NCBI RefSeq assembly: GCF_034424645.1
Contig: NZ_CP139969.1
Coordinates: forward strand, 2,666,001-2,730,000
Source: Bordetella avium
Lineage (GTDB): Bacteria; Pseudomonadota; Gammaproteobacteria; Burkholderiales; Burkholderiaceae_B
Length of the DNA: 64,000 nt
Direction: 5' to 3'
Shown: positions 27,233-36,750 of the stretch, one piece after another
Layout of the letters: each line of letters begins with the position of its first letter
How positions within the stretch are numbered: the stretch's first letter is position 1
The notes under the pieces: generated by a model
The model's input: the letters and a program-made list of their open reading frames with translations, nothing else
Database searches by the model: none
What the model was told of the DNA's origin: nothing
Program-made: the position numbers and the translations under genes

Positions 27233-27521
27233 GGATATCCGAATTAGGAAGACAGGACCTAGGCCGAGAGGTCACGGCGGACCGCAAGGATACTGAAGCG
27301 CAATCCAAACGCCAATGTCTATTCATCAATCCCTGAAACACCCATGGCAAAACCTGACCATGCCAGATCAGGAAAACCCTGCCTCCTTCCCCCCGCTCCT
27401 CTATGACGCACTGGGAATATCCAAATAAAAATTCGTAAGTTCTCTAGACAGCCTTTCGTTGATAACTTATTGTTCGGATCAAATTCCATTATGTCCGGTC
27501 AATTAACGTTGAGGAACGACA

Positions 27522-28679
27522 ATGAAAAAGGGATTACAAGCCGCATTTTTGGCTGCCGGGCTGTTGACGGCGCTAACGGTGCAGGCGGAGACATTGAAGC
27601 TGGGCGTGGTCGGCGGCATGACGGGGCCGGGGGCGCCGTGGGGGCTGGCCATTGATGGCGGCGTCAAGGTCGCCGTCGAGGAGGCTAACCAGGCTGGCGG
27701 CTTGGACGTGGCGGGCAAGAAATACAAGGTAGAGGTCATCACCTACGACGACCACTACAAGGCAGCCGACGCGGTAACCGCCGTCAATCGGCTGATCGAT
27801 CAGGACGACGTGAAATTCATCATCGGCCCGATCGGCTCGGCTTCGGTCATGGCGATGAAACCCATCACCGAACGCAACAAGGTCTTGCTGCTGTCCAACA
27901 GCTACTCGACCGAGATTCTCGATGCCAATACGCGCTATCTGTTCCGCGTGCTGCCCACCACCTATGAATACAACGGCCAACTGATCGGTTGGCTGAAAAA
28001 AAAACACCCCGAACTCAAGCGCGTGGCCATTCTTTCGCCCAATGACGCGACCGGCTGGAGCACACAGAAAACGCAGAAGAAAGCCTACGAAGACGCCGGC
28101 TACACCGTCGCCGACGCCAAGTTCTTCGAGCGCTCGCAGAATGATTTCCGCACACTCTTGACCAGCATCCTGGCCAAGAACGTGGACTTCATCGAGCTGG
28201 ACACCGTGCCGCCCGGGCCTGCCGGCATCGTCATCCGCCAGGCGCGTGAAATGGGCTTTAAAGGCCGCTTCACGAAGTTCGGCGGCAACAACGTGGCGGA
28301 AACCGTGAAGTCGGCGGGCGCTGACAACGCCGAAGGCACGCTGGTCTACCTGTCTGCCGACCCGACCAGTGCGCCCTATGCGCGCCTGAGCGCGGCCTAT
28401 GGCAAGTATCACAGCAACAGCATGGATGACTTTGCCTTTTACTTCTACGACGCGACACGCCTGCTGTTCAAGGCCATCCAGGAAGCCGGCACGATCACCA
28501 ACACGGCGGCCGTGGTCGAGAAGATCGAAGCCAGCCCGAGCTTTGAAGGCATCCAAGGCAGCATTGTCTGGGGCGGCAAAGACGTCTATGGCGTCAACCA
28601 CCAGATCGCCACCCCGGCCTACCTGGGTGTGATCAAGGGTGGCAAGGCCGAAGTCGTCGAAAAATTCGACGCCCGCTGA
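27522..28679 (+). CDS. Branched-chain amino-acid-type ABC transporter binding protein
   Basis: The 385-residue protein has a signal peptide (KKGLQAAFLAAGLLTALTVQA) and a LivJ-like periplasmic binding fold (LKLGVVGGMTGPGAPWG, VITYDDHYKAADAVTAVNRLI). It opens a five-gene Liv-type importer. In this context, coupled to a CoA ligase and enoyl-CoA hydratase, the ligand is more likely an organic acid than leucine. Liv-type importers often take up aromatic or alicyclic carboxylates. TTGAGG before the ATG is a good ribosome site. Confidence 0.93.
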   Translation: MKKGLQAAFLAAGLLTALTVQAETLKLGVVGGMTGPGAPWGLAIDGGVKVAVEEANQAGGLDVAGKKYKVEVITYDDHYKAADAVTAVNRLIDQDDVKFIIGPIGSASVMAMKPITERNKVLLLSNSYSTEILDANTRYLFRVLPTTYEYNGQLIGWLKKKHPELKRVAILSPNDATGWSTQKTQKKAYEDAGYTVADAKFFERSQNDFRTLLTSILAKNVDFIELDTVPPGPAGIVIRQAREMGFKGRFTKFGGNNVAETVKSAGADNAEGTLVYLSADPTSAPYARLSAAYGKYHSNSMDDFAFYFYDATRLLFKAIQEAGTITNTAAVVEKIEASPSFEGIQGSIVWGGKDVYGVNHQIATPAYLGVIKGGKAEVVEKFDAR

Positions 28680-28734
28680 CCACCAGCTGCGCGCCCGCAG
28701 AGGGCGCGCAGCCATGACCACAACGGTTTGAACC

Positions 28735-29592
28735 ATGCAGATTACCTTGCAGATCGTCATCATCGCCTTGATGTCGGCCTTCGTCTACGCGCTCGTGGCA
28801 CTGGGCTTCACGCTGGTGTTCGGCATTCTTCGCGTCGTGAACTTCGCGCACGGCGAGTTTTACATGCTGGGCGCCTATGCGATGTTCATTTTCTACGGCA
28901 CCCTGTCCTGGCCCTATCTGCCGGCGCTGGCCACGGCAGCCCTGGCCGTGGGGGTGCTCGGGCTGCTGGTCGAACGTGGGCTGTTTCGTCGTTTCACCGG
29001 CGATGAAATGGGCGGCATGATCATGTCGCTGGCCCTGGCCATCACCTTGCAGGCCGCGATATCCCTGGTGTTTTCCGTAGACGAGCAATCCGTGCGCCGC
29101 CCGGTCGAGGGCGCCTGGCAGATCGGCCCCGCTTTTTTTGCCAAAGACCAGTTGCTCATTGTCGGCGTCAGTGTGATCGCCCTGGCGGCGTTCTACTTTC
29201 TCATCGAGCGCACGCGCCTGGGCATCACCATCCGCGCGGTGGCCCAGGACCGCGAAGTCGCCCGCTTGCAGGGAGTCAGCTCACGCAAGATCATGGCCTT
29301 TACCTTTGCCCTGAGCTGCGGCCTGGCTGGCCTGTCCGGCGCACTCATGGCGCCCGTCTACACCATCCACCCCTATATGGGCGAAACCGTCGTGGTCAAA
29401 GCCTTCATCATCGTGGTGCTGGGCGGCCTGGGCAGTCTGCCCGGCGCCGTCGTCGCCTCGCTCATCCTGAGCTTTACCGAGGCCATCGCCGCAACTTTCT
29501 ACAACGCGACGGTCGCGACCATGGTGTCCTTTCTGATCGTCATGGCCGTGCTGGTGGTCAAACCCAGCGGCCTGATGGGTAAATCCTCATGA
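28735..29592 (+). CDS. Liv-type ABC transporter permease (LivH-like)
   Basis: The 285-residue membrane protein has the LivH start (GFTLVFGILRVVNFAHGEFYMLGAY) and the C-terminal VLGGLGSLPGAVVASLILSFTEA. It is one of the two channel subunits. It follows the binding-protein gene and overlaps the LivM-like gene by four bases. Confidence 0.94.
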   Translation: MQITLQIVIIALMSAFVYALVALGFTLVFGILRVVNFAHGEFYMLGAYAMFIFYGTLSWPYLPALATAALAVGVLGLLVERGLFRRFTGDEMGGMIMSLALAITLQAAISLVFSVDEQSVRRPVEGAWQIGPAFFAKDQLLIVGVSVIALAAFYFLIERTRLGITIRAVAQDREVARLQGVSSRKIMAFTFALSCGLAGLSGALMAPVYTIHPYMGETVVVKAFIIVVLGGLGSLPGAVVASLILSFTEAIAATFYNATVATMVSFLIVMAVLVVKPSGLMGKSS

Positions 29593-30572
29593 CTGCCTCT
29601 CCACATCTCGCGCTCTACCGCAAAGACGGCGTCTGGCAATGGCTGCTGCATGGCCTGGCCATTGTGGCGCTGCTTTGCTGGCCTATCTGGACCGGCCAGC
29701 CACGCTTCTACCTCCATCTAGCCGTCATGGTCTCGATCTACGCGGCCCTTGCCATGAGTATGAATCTGCTTTTGCGCATCGGGCAGTTATCACTGGCGCA
29801 TGGCGCGTTGTTCGGGTTAGGAGCTTATGCTTCCGCCATCCTGAGCCGCGATCACGGCTTCTCCTTCCCTGCCGCCTTCATCATGGCGGGTGTGCTGACC
29901 GCCCTGGTCGCTGCGCTGGCCGGGCCGGTCTTCATGCGCATCAAAGGCGTGCACTTCGCCCTGCTGACTTTCGCGCTGGGCGAGGCGATCGTTCTGTGCT
30001 TCATCGAGTTTCACGGCTTGTTTGGCGGCAACAATGGTTTTGGCGATATTCCTCCCATGTCGGCCGGTCTGCCCATCCCGCCGGGACGTTACGGCGCCTA
30101 CCTGGTGGCGGTGAGTTTCGCGCTCGTGGTGTATTTCGGCCTGCGCCTGCTGTATCGCCGCGAATGGGGCATGGTCGCCGCATCGCTGCAACAAAACGAG
30201 GCCTTGGTGACCTCTGGCGGCCTGAATGTGCTGAGTTTTCGCGTCAGCGTCTTTGTGCTGAGCGCCGCCATCGCCGGCTGCGCGGGCAGCATCTACGCTC
30301 ACTACCAAGGCTATATCTCACCCGACGCCTTTGGCTTCTGGACTGCGGTCAATGCCGTCATCATGAATGTGCTCGGTGGTGTGGGCGCACTGGCCGGCGC
30401 CGTGATTGGCGCCGTCCTGTTGGTGCCGCTGCCCGAACTGCTACGCGGCCTGCAACAGTATCAGCGTCTGATCTACGGCCTGACGCTCATCCTGCTGCTG
30501 CTCTTCATGCCCCAGGGTCTGACCGCACTGGCACGCTCGCTGACGCAAGGCCTGCGCGGAGAAAAACCATGA
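29589..30572 (+). CDS. Liv-type ABC transporter permease (LivM-like)
   Basis: The 327-residue protein has about nine hydrophobic helices, the MSMNLLLRIGQLSLAHGALFGLGAY signature and NVLGGVGALAGAVIGAVLLVPLPELLRG near the end. It pairs with the LivH-like permease. Its TGA overlaps the ATG of the next ATPase gene. Confidence 0.94.
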   Translation: MTASPHLALYRKDGVWQWLLHGLAIVALLCWPIWTGQPRFYLHLAVMVSIYAALAMSMNLLLRIGQLSLAHGALFGLGAYASAILSRDHGFSFPAAFIMAGVLTALVAALAGPVFMRIKGVHFALLTFALGEAIVLCFIEFHGLFGGNNGFGDIPPMSAGLPIPPGRYGAYLVAVSFALVVYFGLRLLYRREWGMVAASLQQNEALVTSGGLNVLSFRVSVFVLSAAIAGCAGSIYAHYQGYISPDAFGFWTAVNAVIMNVLGGVGALAGAVIGAVLLVPLPELLRGLQQYQRLIYGLTLILLLLFMPQGLTALARSLTQGLRGEKP

Positions 30573-31339
30573 CGGCCCAACTCGAGGTACAAGGACTGAG
30601 CCGGTTCTATGGCGGCATCCGCGCCGTGGATACCGTGTCCTTCAAGACGGTGCCGGGACAGATCACCGGGGTCATCGGCCCCAACGGCGCGGGGAAGACG
30701 ACGCTGTTCAACCTGATCGCCGGGTCGGCCCGTCCTTCGGCAGGCAAGGTGCGCATGAACGACGAAGTGCTGACCGGCGCGTCGGCGGCCGCCATCGCCC
30801 GGCGCGGGCTAGTGCGCACCTTCCAGTCCACGCACGTTTTCGCCGGGCATAGCGTCTACGAGAACCTGTATCGCGCAGCACTTTTCCGGCAATTCCCCAC
30901 GCCGCAGTCGCTATTCAATCCCTGGGGGCTGAGGCGCGGTCGCGAGCAGGCCGCCCGCCAGGCCGACGAAGCCCTGGCCCTGATCGGGCTGGCCTCCCTG
31001 GCCGACGCCGACGCCGGCTCGCTGGCTTACGGTTTGCAGAAAATCCTGGGCGTCGGCATGGCCTTGACTGCCATGCCCGTCATGTTGCTGATGGACGAGC
31101 CGGCCGCAGGCCTGAATCCGGTCGAGACGGTCGCCATGGCCGATCTGATCGAACGCATCCACGCCGCCGGTATCGACGTCGTCGTGGTCGAACACGATAT
31201 GGGGCTGGTCATGCGGCTTTGTCAGCGCCTGGTCGTGCTGGTCAACGGCAAACTGTTGGCCGAAGGCAGGCGAGAAGAAGTGCAGCAAGACCCCAAGGTG
31301 ATCGAAGCCTATCTGGGAGCAGACCTTGACGATGCTTGA
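30569..31339 (+). CDS. Liv-type ABC transporter ATPase (LivG-like)
   Basis: The product is 256 residues from the ATG that overlaps the permease stop. Walker A GPNGAGKTT, the LivG-type TFQSTHVFAGHSVYENL segment and Walker B VMLLMDEPAAGLNP are visible. The signature loop is SLAYGLQK in place of the usual LSGGQ, a common LivG variation. It works with the LivF-like ATPase encoded next. Confidence 0.93.
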   Translation: MTAQLEVQGLSRFYGGIRAVDTVSFKTVPGQITGVIGPNGAGKTTLFNLIAGSARPSAGKVRMNDEVLTGASAAAIARRGLVRTFQSTHVFAGHSVYENLYRAALFRQFPTPQSLFNPWGLRRGREQAARQADEALALIGLASLADADAGSLAYGLQKILGVGMALTAMPVMLLMDEPAAGLNPVETVAMADLIERIHAAGIDVVVVEHDMGLVMRLCQRLVVLVNGKLLAEGRREEVQQDPKVIEAYLGADLDDA

Positions 31340-32060
31340 AATCGACCGACTGTCGGTAAGCTATGGGGCAGTACAGGCCCTGAATGATGTGTCCTTTGGC
31401 GTGGAGGCTGGCACGGTATGCGCCGTCATCGGCGCCAACGGCGCAGGCAAATCCACGCTGATGAAGGCCATCATCGGGCTGGTTCCGCCAAGAGCCGGAG
31501 AAATCCGCCTGCAAGGCAAGGCCATCCAGTCTCTGGACACAGAACGGCGCGTAGCCATGGGCATCGCCTTATCGCCCGAAGGGCGGCGGCTGTTTCCCGA
31601 ATTGAGCGTTCGCGAAAACCTCGTCATGGGCGCTTACCTGCGCCACGGCCGCGCCGGCATCGAGGCCGATATCGCCCATGTCTATGCGTATTTCCCGCGG
31701 CTGAAAGAACGCGAGCGCAGCCTGGGCCGCTATCTGTCAGGCGGCGAACAGCAGATGTGCGCGATCGGGCGGGCCCTGATGTCGCGCCCGCGCCTGCTGC
31801 TGCTGGACGAACCCTCTCTGGGCCTGGCGCCTGCCGTGACGCTAGAAGTCGCCCGCGCCATCCGCCAGATCAGCCAAGATGGCACCACCATCATTCTCGT
31901 AGAACAGAACGCGCGGCTCGCGCTCAAGCTGTCTCATCACGCCGTCGTGCTGGAAACGGGGCGTCTGGCCCTGGCCGGCGACAGCGCATCCGTATCAAAC
32001 AACCCCCAGGTGGCCGCCGCCTACCTGGGCCATGCCGCCGAGACACATAGCCATGCCTAA
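31332..32060 (+). CDS. Liv-type ABC transporter ATPase (LivF-like)
   Basis: The product is 242 residues with MLEIDRLSVSYGAVQALNDV, Walker A GANGAGKS, signature LSGGEQQMCAIGRAL and Walker B LLLLDEPSLGLAP. The ATG is inside the LivG-like gene; a TTG two codons earlier is also possible. Its stop overlaps the start of the CoA ligase gene, so transporter and enzyme are co-expressed. Confidence 0.93.
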   Translation: MLEIDRLSVSYGAVQALNDVSFGVEAGTVCAVIGANGAGKSTLMKAIIGLVPPRAGEIRLQGKAIQSLDTERRVAMGIALSPEGRRLFPELSVRENLVMGAYLRHGRAGIEADIAHVYAYFPRLKERERSLGRYLSGGEQQMCAIGRALMSRPRLLLLDEPSLGLAPAVTLEVARAIRQISQDGTTIILVEQNARLALKLSHHAVVLETGRLALAGDSASVSNNPQVAAAYLGHAAETHSHA

Positions 32061-33573
32061 TATCTATCAAGTCGCGATGTTCAATGCCGAGCGGCACCCT
32101 GGCAAGACCGCCATCTCCGACAGCCAGCGAGCGCTGACCTTCGCGCAACTGTGCGCGCGCGCTCGCGCGCTGGCGCACTATCTCACCGGGCTAGGTGTCG
32201 CGCCTGGCGACCGCGTGGCGATCATGGCAGGCAACTCCATCGATTACCTGGCCCTGCTGCACGCAACGGCCATCGGCGGCTTCGCCATCGTCCCGGTCAA
32301 CACGCGCTACGGCTTGGCCGAGCTGGATCATCTGCTGCGCGATGCCGAACCCAAGGTCTTCATCTACGACGCCGCGCATCAGGCGCTAGTCGATACCCTC
32401 AGCCAGGACGACGCCCTGCCCTCGCCTCCGGCATGGCTCGACGCGCTGCCCGCCGACCTTGCCGACCCGCACTGCAACGATCCCGTCACACGCCGTTTCG
32501 GCAAGGTCGGCGATGATGACGTAGCCCTCATCATGTACACCTCGGGGACCACCTCGACGCCCAAAGGCGCCATGCTGACGCACGGCAATCTGTCGGCCAA
32601 TGCTGTCAACTACATCATGGAGCTGGGCATCGACGCCGAGGCGCGCTCGCTGCTGGCCACGCCGCTGTTTCATATCGGCGGATTCGGGGTGGTTAACGGC
32701 CCCATCCTGTATGCGGGCGGCAGCCTGCACATCCTGCCGCGCTTTGATATCGACGTGGTGATCCAAGCTCTGGCCGAGCAGCAGCCCACGCATATCTTTC
32801 TGCTGTCCACCATGTGGGTCGGCCTGACCGACCACCCCGATTTCGGCGCGCTCATACTGCCTTCGGCCAAGTTTGTGCAGACGGCTGCAGCCCCCTTGGG
32901 TGAATGGCGGCAGGCGCTTATCCGCAAGGTCTTTCCCAATGCCGAATTCAGTTGGGGCTTTGGCATGACCGAAAGCTGTGTCACGACCATCAAGAACCGC
33001 TACACCCGCGAAATCCTCGAACATCCAGGATCGATCGGCTATTTGTGGCGGCATGTGCAATACCGGCTGGTCGACAGCGACGGCCAGGTGCTGCCAGACC
33101 AGCGCGGCCCCGGCGAGCTGCAAGTGAGCGGCCCCACCATTTTCAAGGGCTATTGGAAGCAGCCGGCGCTGACCGCGCAGGTGCTGGACCCGCAGGGCTG
33201 GCTGCATACCGGCGACCTGATCCGCATCGATGACGACGGTTTCTCCCATTTTCTGGGCCGCAGCAAAGACATGATCAAGACAGGCGGCGAAAACGTGGCC
33301 GCGCTGGAAGTCGAAAACTGCCTGACCAGCCACACCGATGTGCGCGAGGCCGCAGCCTTTGGCGTGCCGCATGAATACTGGGGCGAGGAGCTGGTCGCGG
33401 CCGTCGTGCCGGCCGCGGGCCGCATGCCCGGGATCGATGCGCTGCGCGAGCACTGCCGCGCCCATCTGTCCGGATTCAAAGTGCCCAAGCGCATTTTCAT
33501 CGTTGATGCTCTGCCGCAATCCTCTTCCGGCAAAGTGCAGAAATTCCGCCTCAAAGAGCAGTTCATTTCATGA
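32053..33573 (+). CDS. Acyl-CoA synthetase (AMP-forming, class I adenylate-forming)
   Basis: The 506-residue enzyme has the AMP-binding P-loop MYTSGTTSTPKG, the adenine motif SWGFGMTESC, the hinge GWLHTGDLIRIDDDGF and the C-terminal catalytic Lys in SSSGKVQKF. It activates a carboxylic acid to its CoA thioester with ATP. Sequence alone does not separate cinnamate-type, medium-chain or alicyclic acids. The start lies within the LivF-like gene (ATGCCTAA), so uptake and activation are translationally linked. Confidence 0.93.
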   Translation: MPNIYQVAMFNAERHPGKTAISDSQRALTFAQLCARARALAHYLTGLGVAPGDRVAIMAGNSIDYLALLHATAIGGFAIVPVNTRYGLAELDHLLRDAEPKVFIYDAAHQALVDTLSQDDALPSPPAWLDALPADLADPHCNDPVTRRFGKVGDDDVALIMYTSGTTSTPKGAMLTHGNLSANAVNYIMELGIDAEARSLLATPLFHIGGFGVVNGPILYAGGSLHILPRFDIDVVIQALAEQQPTHIFLLSTMWVGLTDHPDFGALILPSAKFVQTAAAPLGEWRQALIRKVFPNAEFSWGFGMTESCVTTIKNRYTREILEHPGSIGYLWRHVQYRLVDSDGQVLPDQRGPGELQVSGPTIFKGYWKQPALTAQVLDPQGWLHTGDLIRIDDDGFSHFLGRSKDMIKTGGENVAALEVENCLTSHTDVREAAAFGVPHEYWGEELVAAVVPAAGRMPGIDALREHCRAHLSGFKVPKRIFIVDALPQSSSGKVQKFRLKEQFIS

Positions 33574-33941
33574 CTTCCACGCTTAATCTTTTTGACCCGG
33601 CCGTGCTGGCCGCCTGGACACGCCTGGCCTCCCATGACGCCTTCCTGGCGCGACACGCCATCCTGGCGGATCTGCGCCTGGGCCTGCTCAACACTGACAG
33701 CGGCCAAGCCCTCTGGCTATCCATCTCGGCAAGCGGCGTGCAAAGCGGCACAGGCCTGGGCGAAGCGGCCTTTTATCTCGAAGGCGGCCAGGGCGCGTTT
33801 GACGACCTTGCTCGTGGCCTGCCCTTCAATCGGCTCGTGCGTCAGCACCGCCTGACCGTGCGCGGCGATTTGCGCCGCTGCGTGCAGAACTGGCTGCTGC
33901 TCTACGCCTTGACCCGCCTGACCGCCAACCTGGAACGCTGA
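33570..33941 (+). CDS. SCP2-like small protein, possible acyl-carrier/lipid-binding role
   Basis: The 123-residue soluble protein overlaps the CoA ligase by four bases. Its centre and end (GEAAFYLEGGQGAFDDLARG, RLTVRGDLRRCVQNWLLLYALTRLT) resemble the sterol-carrier-protein-2-like fold, where the strand-turn 'V.GD' is followed by a helix. Related small proteins sit in CoA-dependent catabolic clusters, but their biochemical role is unclear. The assignment is by weak resemblance. Confidence 0.5.
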   Translation: MTSTLNLFDPAVLAAWTRLASHDAFLARHAILADLRLGLLNTDSGQALWLSISASGVQSGTGLGEAAFYLEGGQGAFDDLARGLPFNRLVRQHRLTVRGDLRRCVQNWLLLYALTRLTANLER

Positions 33942-33943
33942 TC

Positions 33944-34744
33944 ATGCCTTATGTTGTCACCGCCGAGGGCCTGCGCGCCTACTACGAACACGCGGGCAAG
34001 GGGCCGGCGCTGGTCATGGTGCATGGCGCTAGCCAGGACAGCCTGTCCTGGAAATACGTCATCGACCTTTTCGCGCAGCACTACAGCGTTTATGTGCTGG
34101 ATTTGCCCGGCCACGGCAAAAGCAGTCTGCCCGCAGGCGGCCCTTACGACGCAACGCCGGACAACGCCCGCTATGTGCTGCAATTTCTCGCGGCCATGCA
34201 GATCCGCGACGCCGTGCTGATGGGGCACTCGATGGGCGGCGGCGTCGTGGCTCAGGCGGCCGCGCTATCGCCCGACCAAGTGCGCGGACTGGTGCTGGTG
34301 GACGGCGCTTCCGTCAACGTCGTGAAATCCTCGGGCTACAACCCCGACATTCTCAACATGGCCCGCATCAATCCCGGCGATTGGTTCGAGGTGAGTTTCC
34401 GCACCCTGATGGGCAGCGCCGTCAGCGACGAGCGTGTGGAAGACATCATCGCCGATGCCCGCCGCTGCAACCCCGCCGTCGCCTTCGCCGATATCTGCGC
34501 CTTTGGCGGCTTTCGCATGGAGCACATCCTGCAAGACATACGCTGCCCCGTCGTCATCGTCGAAGGCCTTGAAGACTGGTCCGTGCCGCCGGAATCCGCC
34601 CGCGAGGTTGCGCGGCGACTGAGCGAAGCTCAGATAGCAGTGGAATATATAGAATGGCAAAACGTCGGGCACTTCCCTCAAAGCGAATGCCCGGAGCCCT
34701 TCTACCAGGACACGCGAGCCGCAATGATGCGTCTCTCGCTCTAG
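33944..34744 (+). CDS. Alpha/beta-hydrolase
   Basis: The 266-residue protein has the alpha/beta-hydrolase core: oxyanion HG (VMVHGAS), nucleophile elbow GHSMGGG with S96, Asp in EGLEDWSVPP and His in NVGHFPQSE. It could be an esterase, thioesterase or C-C bond hydrolase (meta-cleavage type). Its place between a CoA ligase and an enoyl-CoA hydratase fits hydrolysis of a ring-cleaved or thioester intermediate. It begins two bases after the SCP2-like gene. Confidence 0.9.
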   Translation: MPYVVTAEGLRAYYEHAGKGPALVMVHGASQDSLSWKYVIDLFAQHYSVYVLDLPGHGKSSLPAGGPYDATPDNARYVLQFLAAMQIRDAVLMGHSMGGGVVAQAAALSPDQVRGLVLVDGASVNVVKSSGYNPDILNMARINPGDWFEVSFRTLMGSAVSDERVEDIIADARRCNPAVAFADICAFGGFRMEHILQDIRCPVVIVEGLEDWSVPPESAREVARRLSEAQIAVEYIEWQNVGHFPQSECPEPFYQDTRAAMMRLSL

Positions 34745-34755
34745 ACAACACAGGT

Positions 34756-35523
34756 ATGACCCAGAACAACCAACCTCCCGCAGCAAAACCCACGCTCTAC
34801 CAGAGCATCAGCGATCATCTTCTCGAGATGATCCGGGAAGGGCAATTTCCGGTGGGCGCAAAACTGCCCACGGAAATGGAGCTGTGCGAGCAGTTCGGTG
34901 TCGGCCGCCACACCGCGCGCGAGGCCGTACGCAAACTCACCGATCTGGGCGTGGTCGAGCGCCGCCGCAGAGCCGGCACCACCGTCGTGCGCCAGCATCC
35001 CGAGCCACAGTTCGGTCTGGAACTCGAAACCACCAATCAGTTGCAGCGCTATCTGGAATTCACCGACCTGCACGTGCACAAGCGCGTCATGGACTTGTCC
35101 AAACTGCCCAGGGAAACAGCGCTCGACGGTGATCCGGCTGACTGGTTCAAGGTGGAAACCTATCGTTGCGTGCCGGGGACCAAACGCGCCATTTCCTGGA
35201 CAGACATTTATTTGCGCAAAGAATATGAAGCGGTGGCCGACTTCATTTCCAGCAAGCCTGGCGGTGTCTATCCCCTGCTCGAAGAGCATTGCGGCGAAGT
35301 CGTCGAAGCCATCGAGATGGAAATCTCCGCGTCGCGCTTTCCGCCGCGCGTGGCGCGCTTCCTCGAATACGAGGCCGCTGATCCCGCCCTGCTCATCATC
35401 CGCTCCTTCCGCAACCCGTCCGGCAAACTGCTCGAGGTTGCGGTCAGCTTCTATCCCCCCTACGAGTTCCGCTACGTCACCCGCCTGTCGCGCCGCGACG
35501 GGCAGCACAAGACGCGGAGCTGA
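34756..35523 (+). CDS. GntR/HutC-family transcriptional regulator (UTRA domain)
   Basis: The product is 255 residues from the ATG giving MTQNNQPPAAKPTLYQSISDH; longer upstream frames overlap the hydrolase gene. The winged helix (residues ~14-80, PVGAKLPTEMELCEQFGVGRHTAREAVRKLTDLGVV) is followed by a UTRA effector domain (~95-250). It is embedded in the operon between the hydrolase and the enoyl-CoA hydratase, so it probably controls this pathway in response to an acid or CoA intermediate. Confidence 0.92.
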   Translation: MTQNNQPPAAKPTLYQSISDHLLEMIREGQFPVGAKLPTEMELCEQFGVGRHTAREAVRKLTDLGVVERRRRAGTTVVRQHPEPQFGLELETTNQLQRYLEFTDLHVHKRVMDLSKLPRETALDGDPADWFKVETYRCVPGTKRAISWTDIYLRKEYEAVADFISSKPGGVYPLLEEHCGEVVEAIEMEISASRFPPRVARFLEYEAADPALLIIRSFRNPSGKLLEVAVSFYPPYEFRYVTRLSRRDGQHKTRS

Positions 35524-35543
35524 CTCTCCCACAGGAAACCGCC

Positions 35544-36323
35544 ATGAAGGGCAAATACGGCAACAGCGTCACCGTCGACATCCAGGACGCTCAGGCAGTC
35601 GTTCGATTCGACCGCGGCGTCAATCGCAATGCCATCGATCAGGACACCCTGCTTGCGCTCACCCATGTCGCGCAAGACCTGGCAGAGTCCCTGGCTATCC
35701 ACACCGTGTTGCTTACCGGCGCGGCCGACGTTTTTTCGGCCGGCATCGACCTCAAAGATCCTCAAAAATGGCAAGAGGATGACACCCAGATCCTGGTTCG
35801 GCGCGATACGGCGCAGCGCGGAGCCCGGCTGTGCCGCCTCTGGGAAGAACTGCCCCAACTCACCATCGCCGCCATCGAAGGCGCGGCAGTCGGCGGCGCG
35901 GTCGCGCTGACGCTGGCCTGCGATTGGCGCGTGGCGGCCGAAAACGCCACTATCTACCTGCCCGAAGCCAAAGTCGGCCTCAACATGGGCTGGGGAGCCA
36001 TTCCTCGCATGGTCAACCTCATTGGCGCACCGCGCACCAAACGCGCCATTCTCCTGGCCGAACGGCTCGGCATGGCGCAGGCCCTGGACTGGGGCCTCAT
36101 CGATGACATCGCCCCCCCCGGACAGGCGCTCGCCCAAGCCCAGTCCCTCGCCAGGCGTGCCGCACAAACCCCGCCGGCCATTCTTCGCATGACCAAAGAG
36201 TCGGTCAACCTCCATGCCAACGCACTCAATCGCTTAGGCATTTACATGGATGCCGACCAGGCCCTGGTCTGCCGCGACAGCGACGAGGGCAGGCGTGCGC
36301 GTGAAGCCTTTCTGGTGAAGTAA
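35544..36323 (+). CDS. Enoyl-CoA hydratase/isomerase family protein
   Basis: The 259-residue crotonase-fold protein has both oxyanion-hole regions (FSAGIDLKD and IEGAAVGGAVALTLACDWRVAAE) and the conserved LPEAKVGLNMGWGA segment with a candidate catalytic Glu. It acts on a CoA thioester by hydration, isomerisation or ring/bond cleavage; the reaction cannot be fixed from sequence. It follows the GntR gene by 20 bases and is the last gene of the cluster. Confidence 0.9.
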   Translation: MKGKYGNSVTVDIQDAQAVVRFDRGVNRNAIDQDTLLALTHVAQDLAESLAIHTVLLTGAADVFSAGIDLKDPQKWQEDDTQILVRRDTAQRGARLCRLWEELPQLTIAAIEGAAVGGAVALTLACDWRVAAENATIYLPEAKVGLNMGWGAIPRMVNLIGAPRTKRAILLAERLGMAQALDWGLIDDIAPPGQALAQAQSLARRAAQTPPAILRMTKESVNLHANALNRLGIYMDADQALVCRDSDEGRRAREAFLVK

Positions 36324-36750
36324 CAGACAAATCGAGCGCCTACAGCTCAAGACCACATGGGGCGAACCGCGGCCTATAGCCGTCCCTGTGCGGGCAGTCG
36401 TTTTAATATAAACAAGCAAACTGGAAGTCATTCGATAAAGCCATGCATGCATCGCCGATTGATGGCGCTACAGACCCCTGTTCGCCCTAACCGACAGCGC
36501 AAGACATGGCAACGCCCTCGAATGACAGACATTGGCCGACCTAGCATTCGGACATAGCGGGCTTGCATACCGACTGAACGGAAGATGAGAACTGAATCGC
36601 GAGGCGTACTATTTCCCAGAGTCTGGAGGCAAGCCCTGCTTCCATGACCTCGGACCCCTGCCGGGTGCAAGCGATGCGCGCCGCCGACGCCAACACGCCT
36701 GACACCGAGATTTGCGTTCATGCCATCAACCGCAGACCTAAGCCCTGTAC
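36324..36750. other. Intergenic region without a recognised gene
   Basis: These 427 bases have irregular composition with short AT-rich stretches (for example around 36400-36420) and only chance-like open frames on both strands. I see no terminator with a T-run and no clear promoter. Confidence 0.4.
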
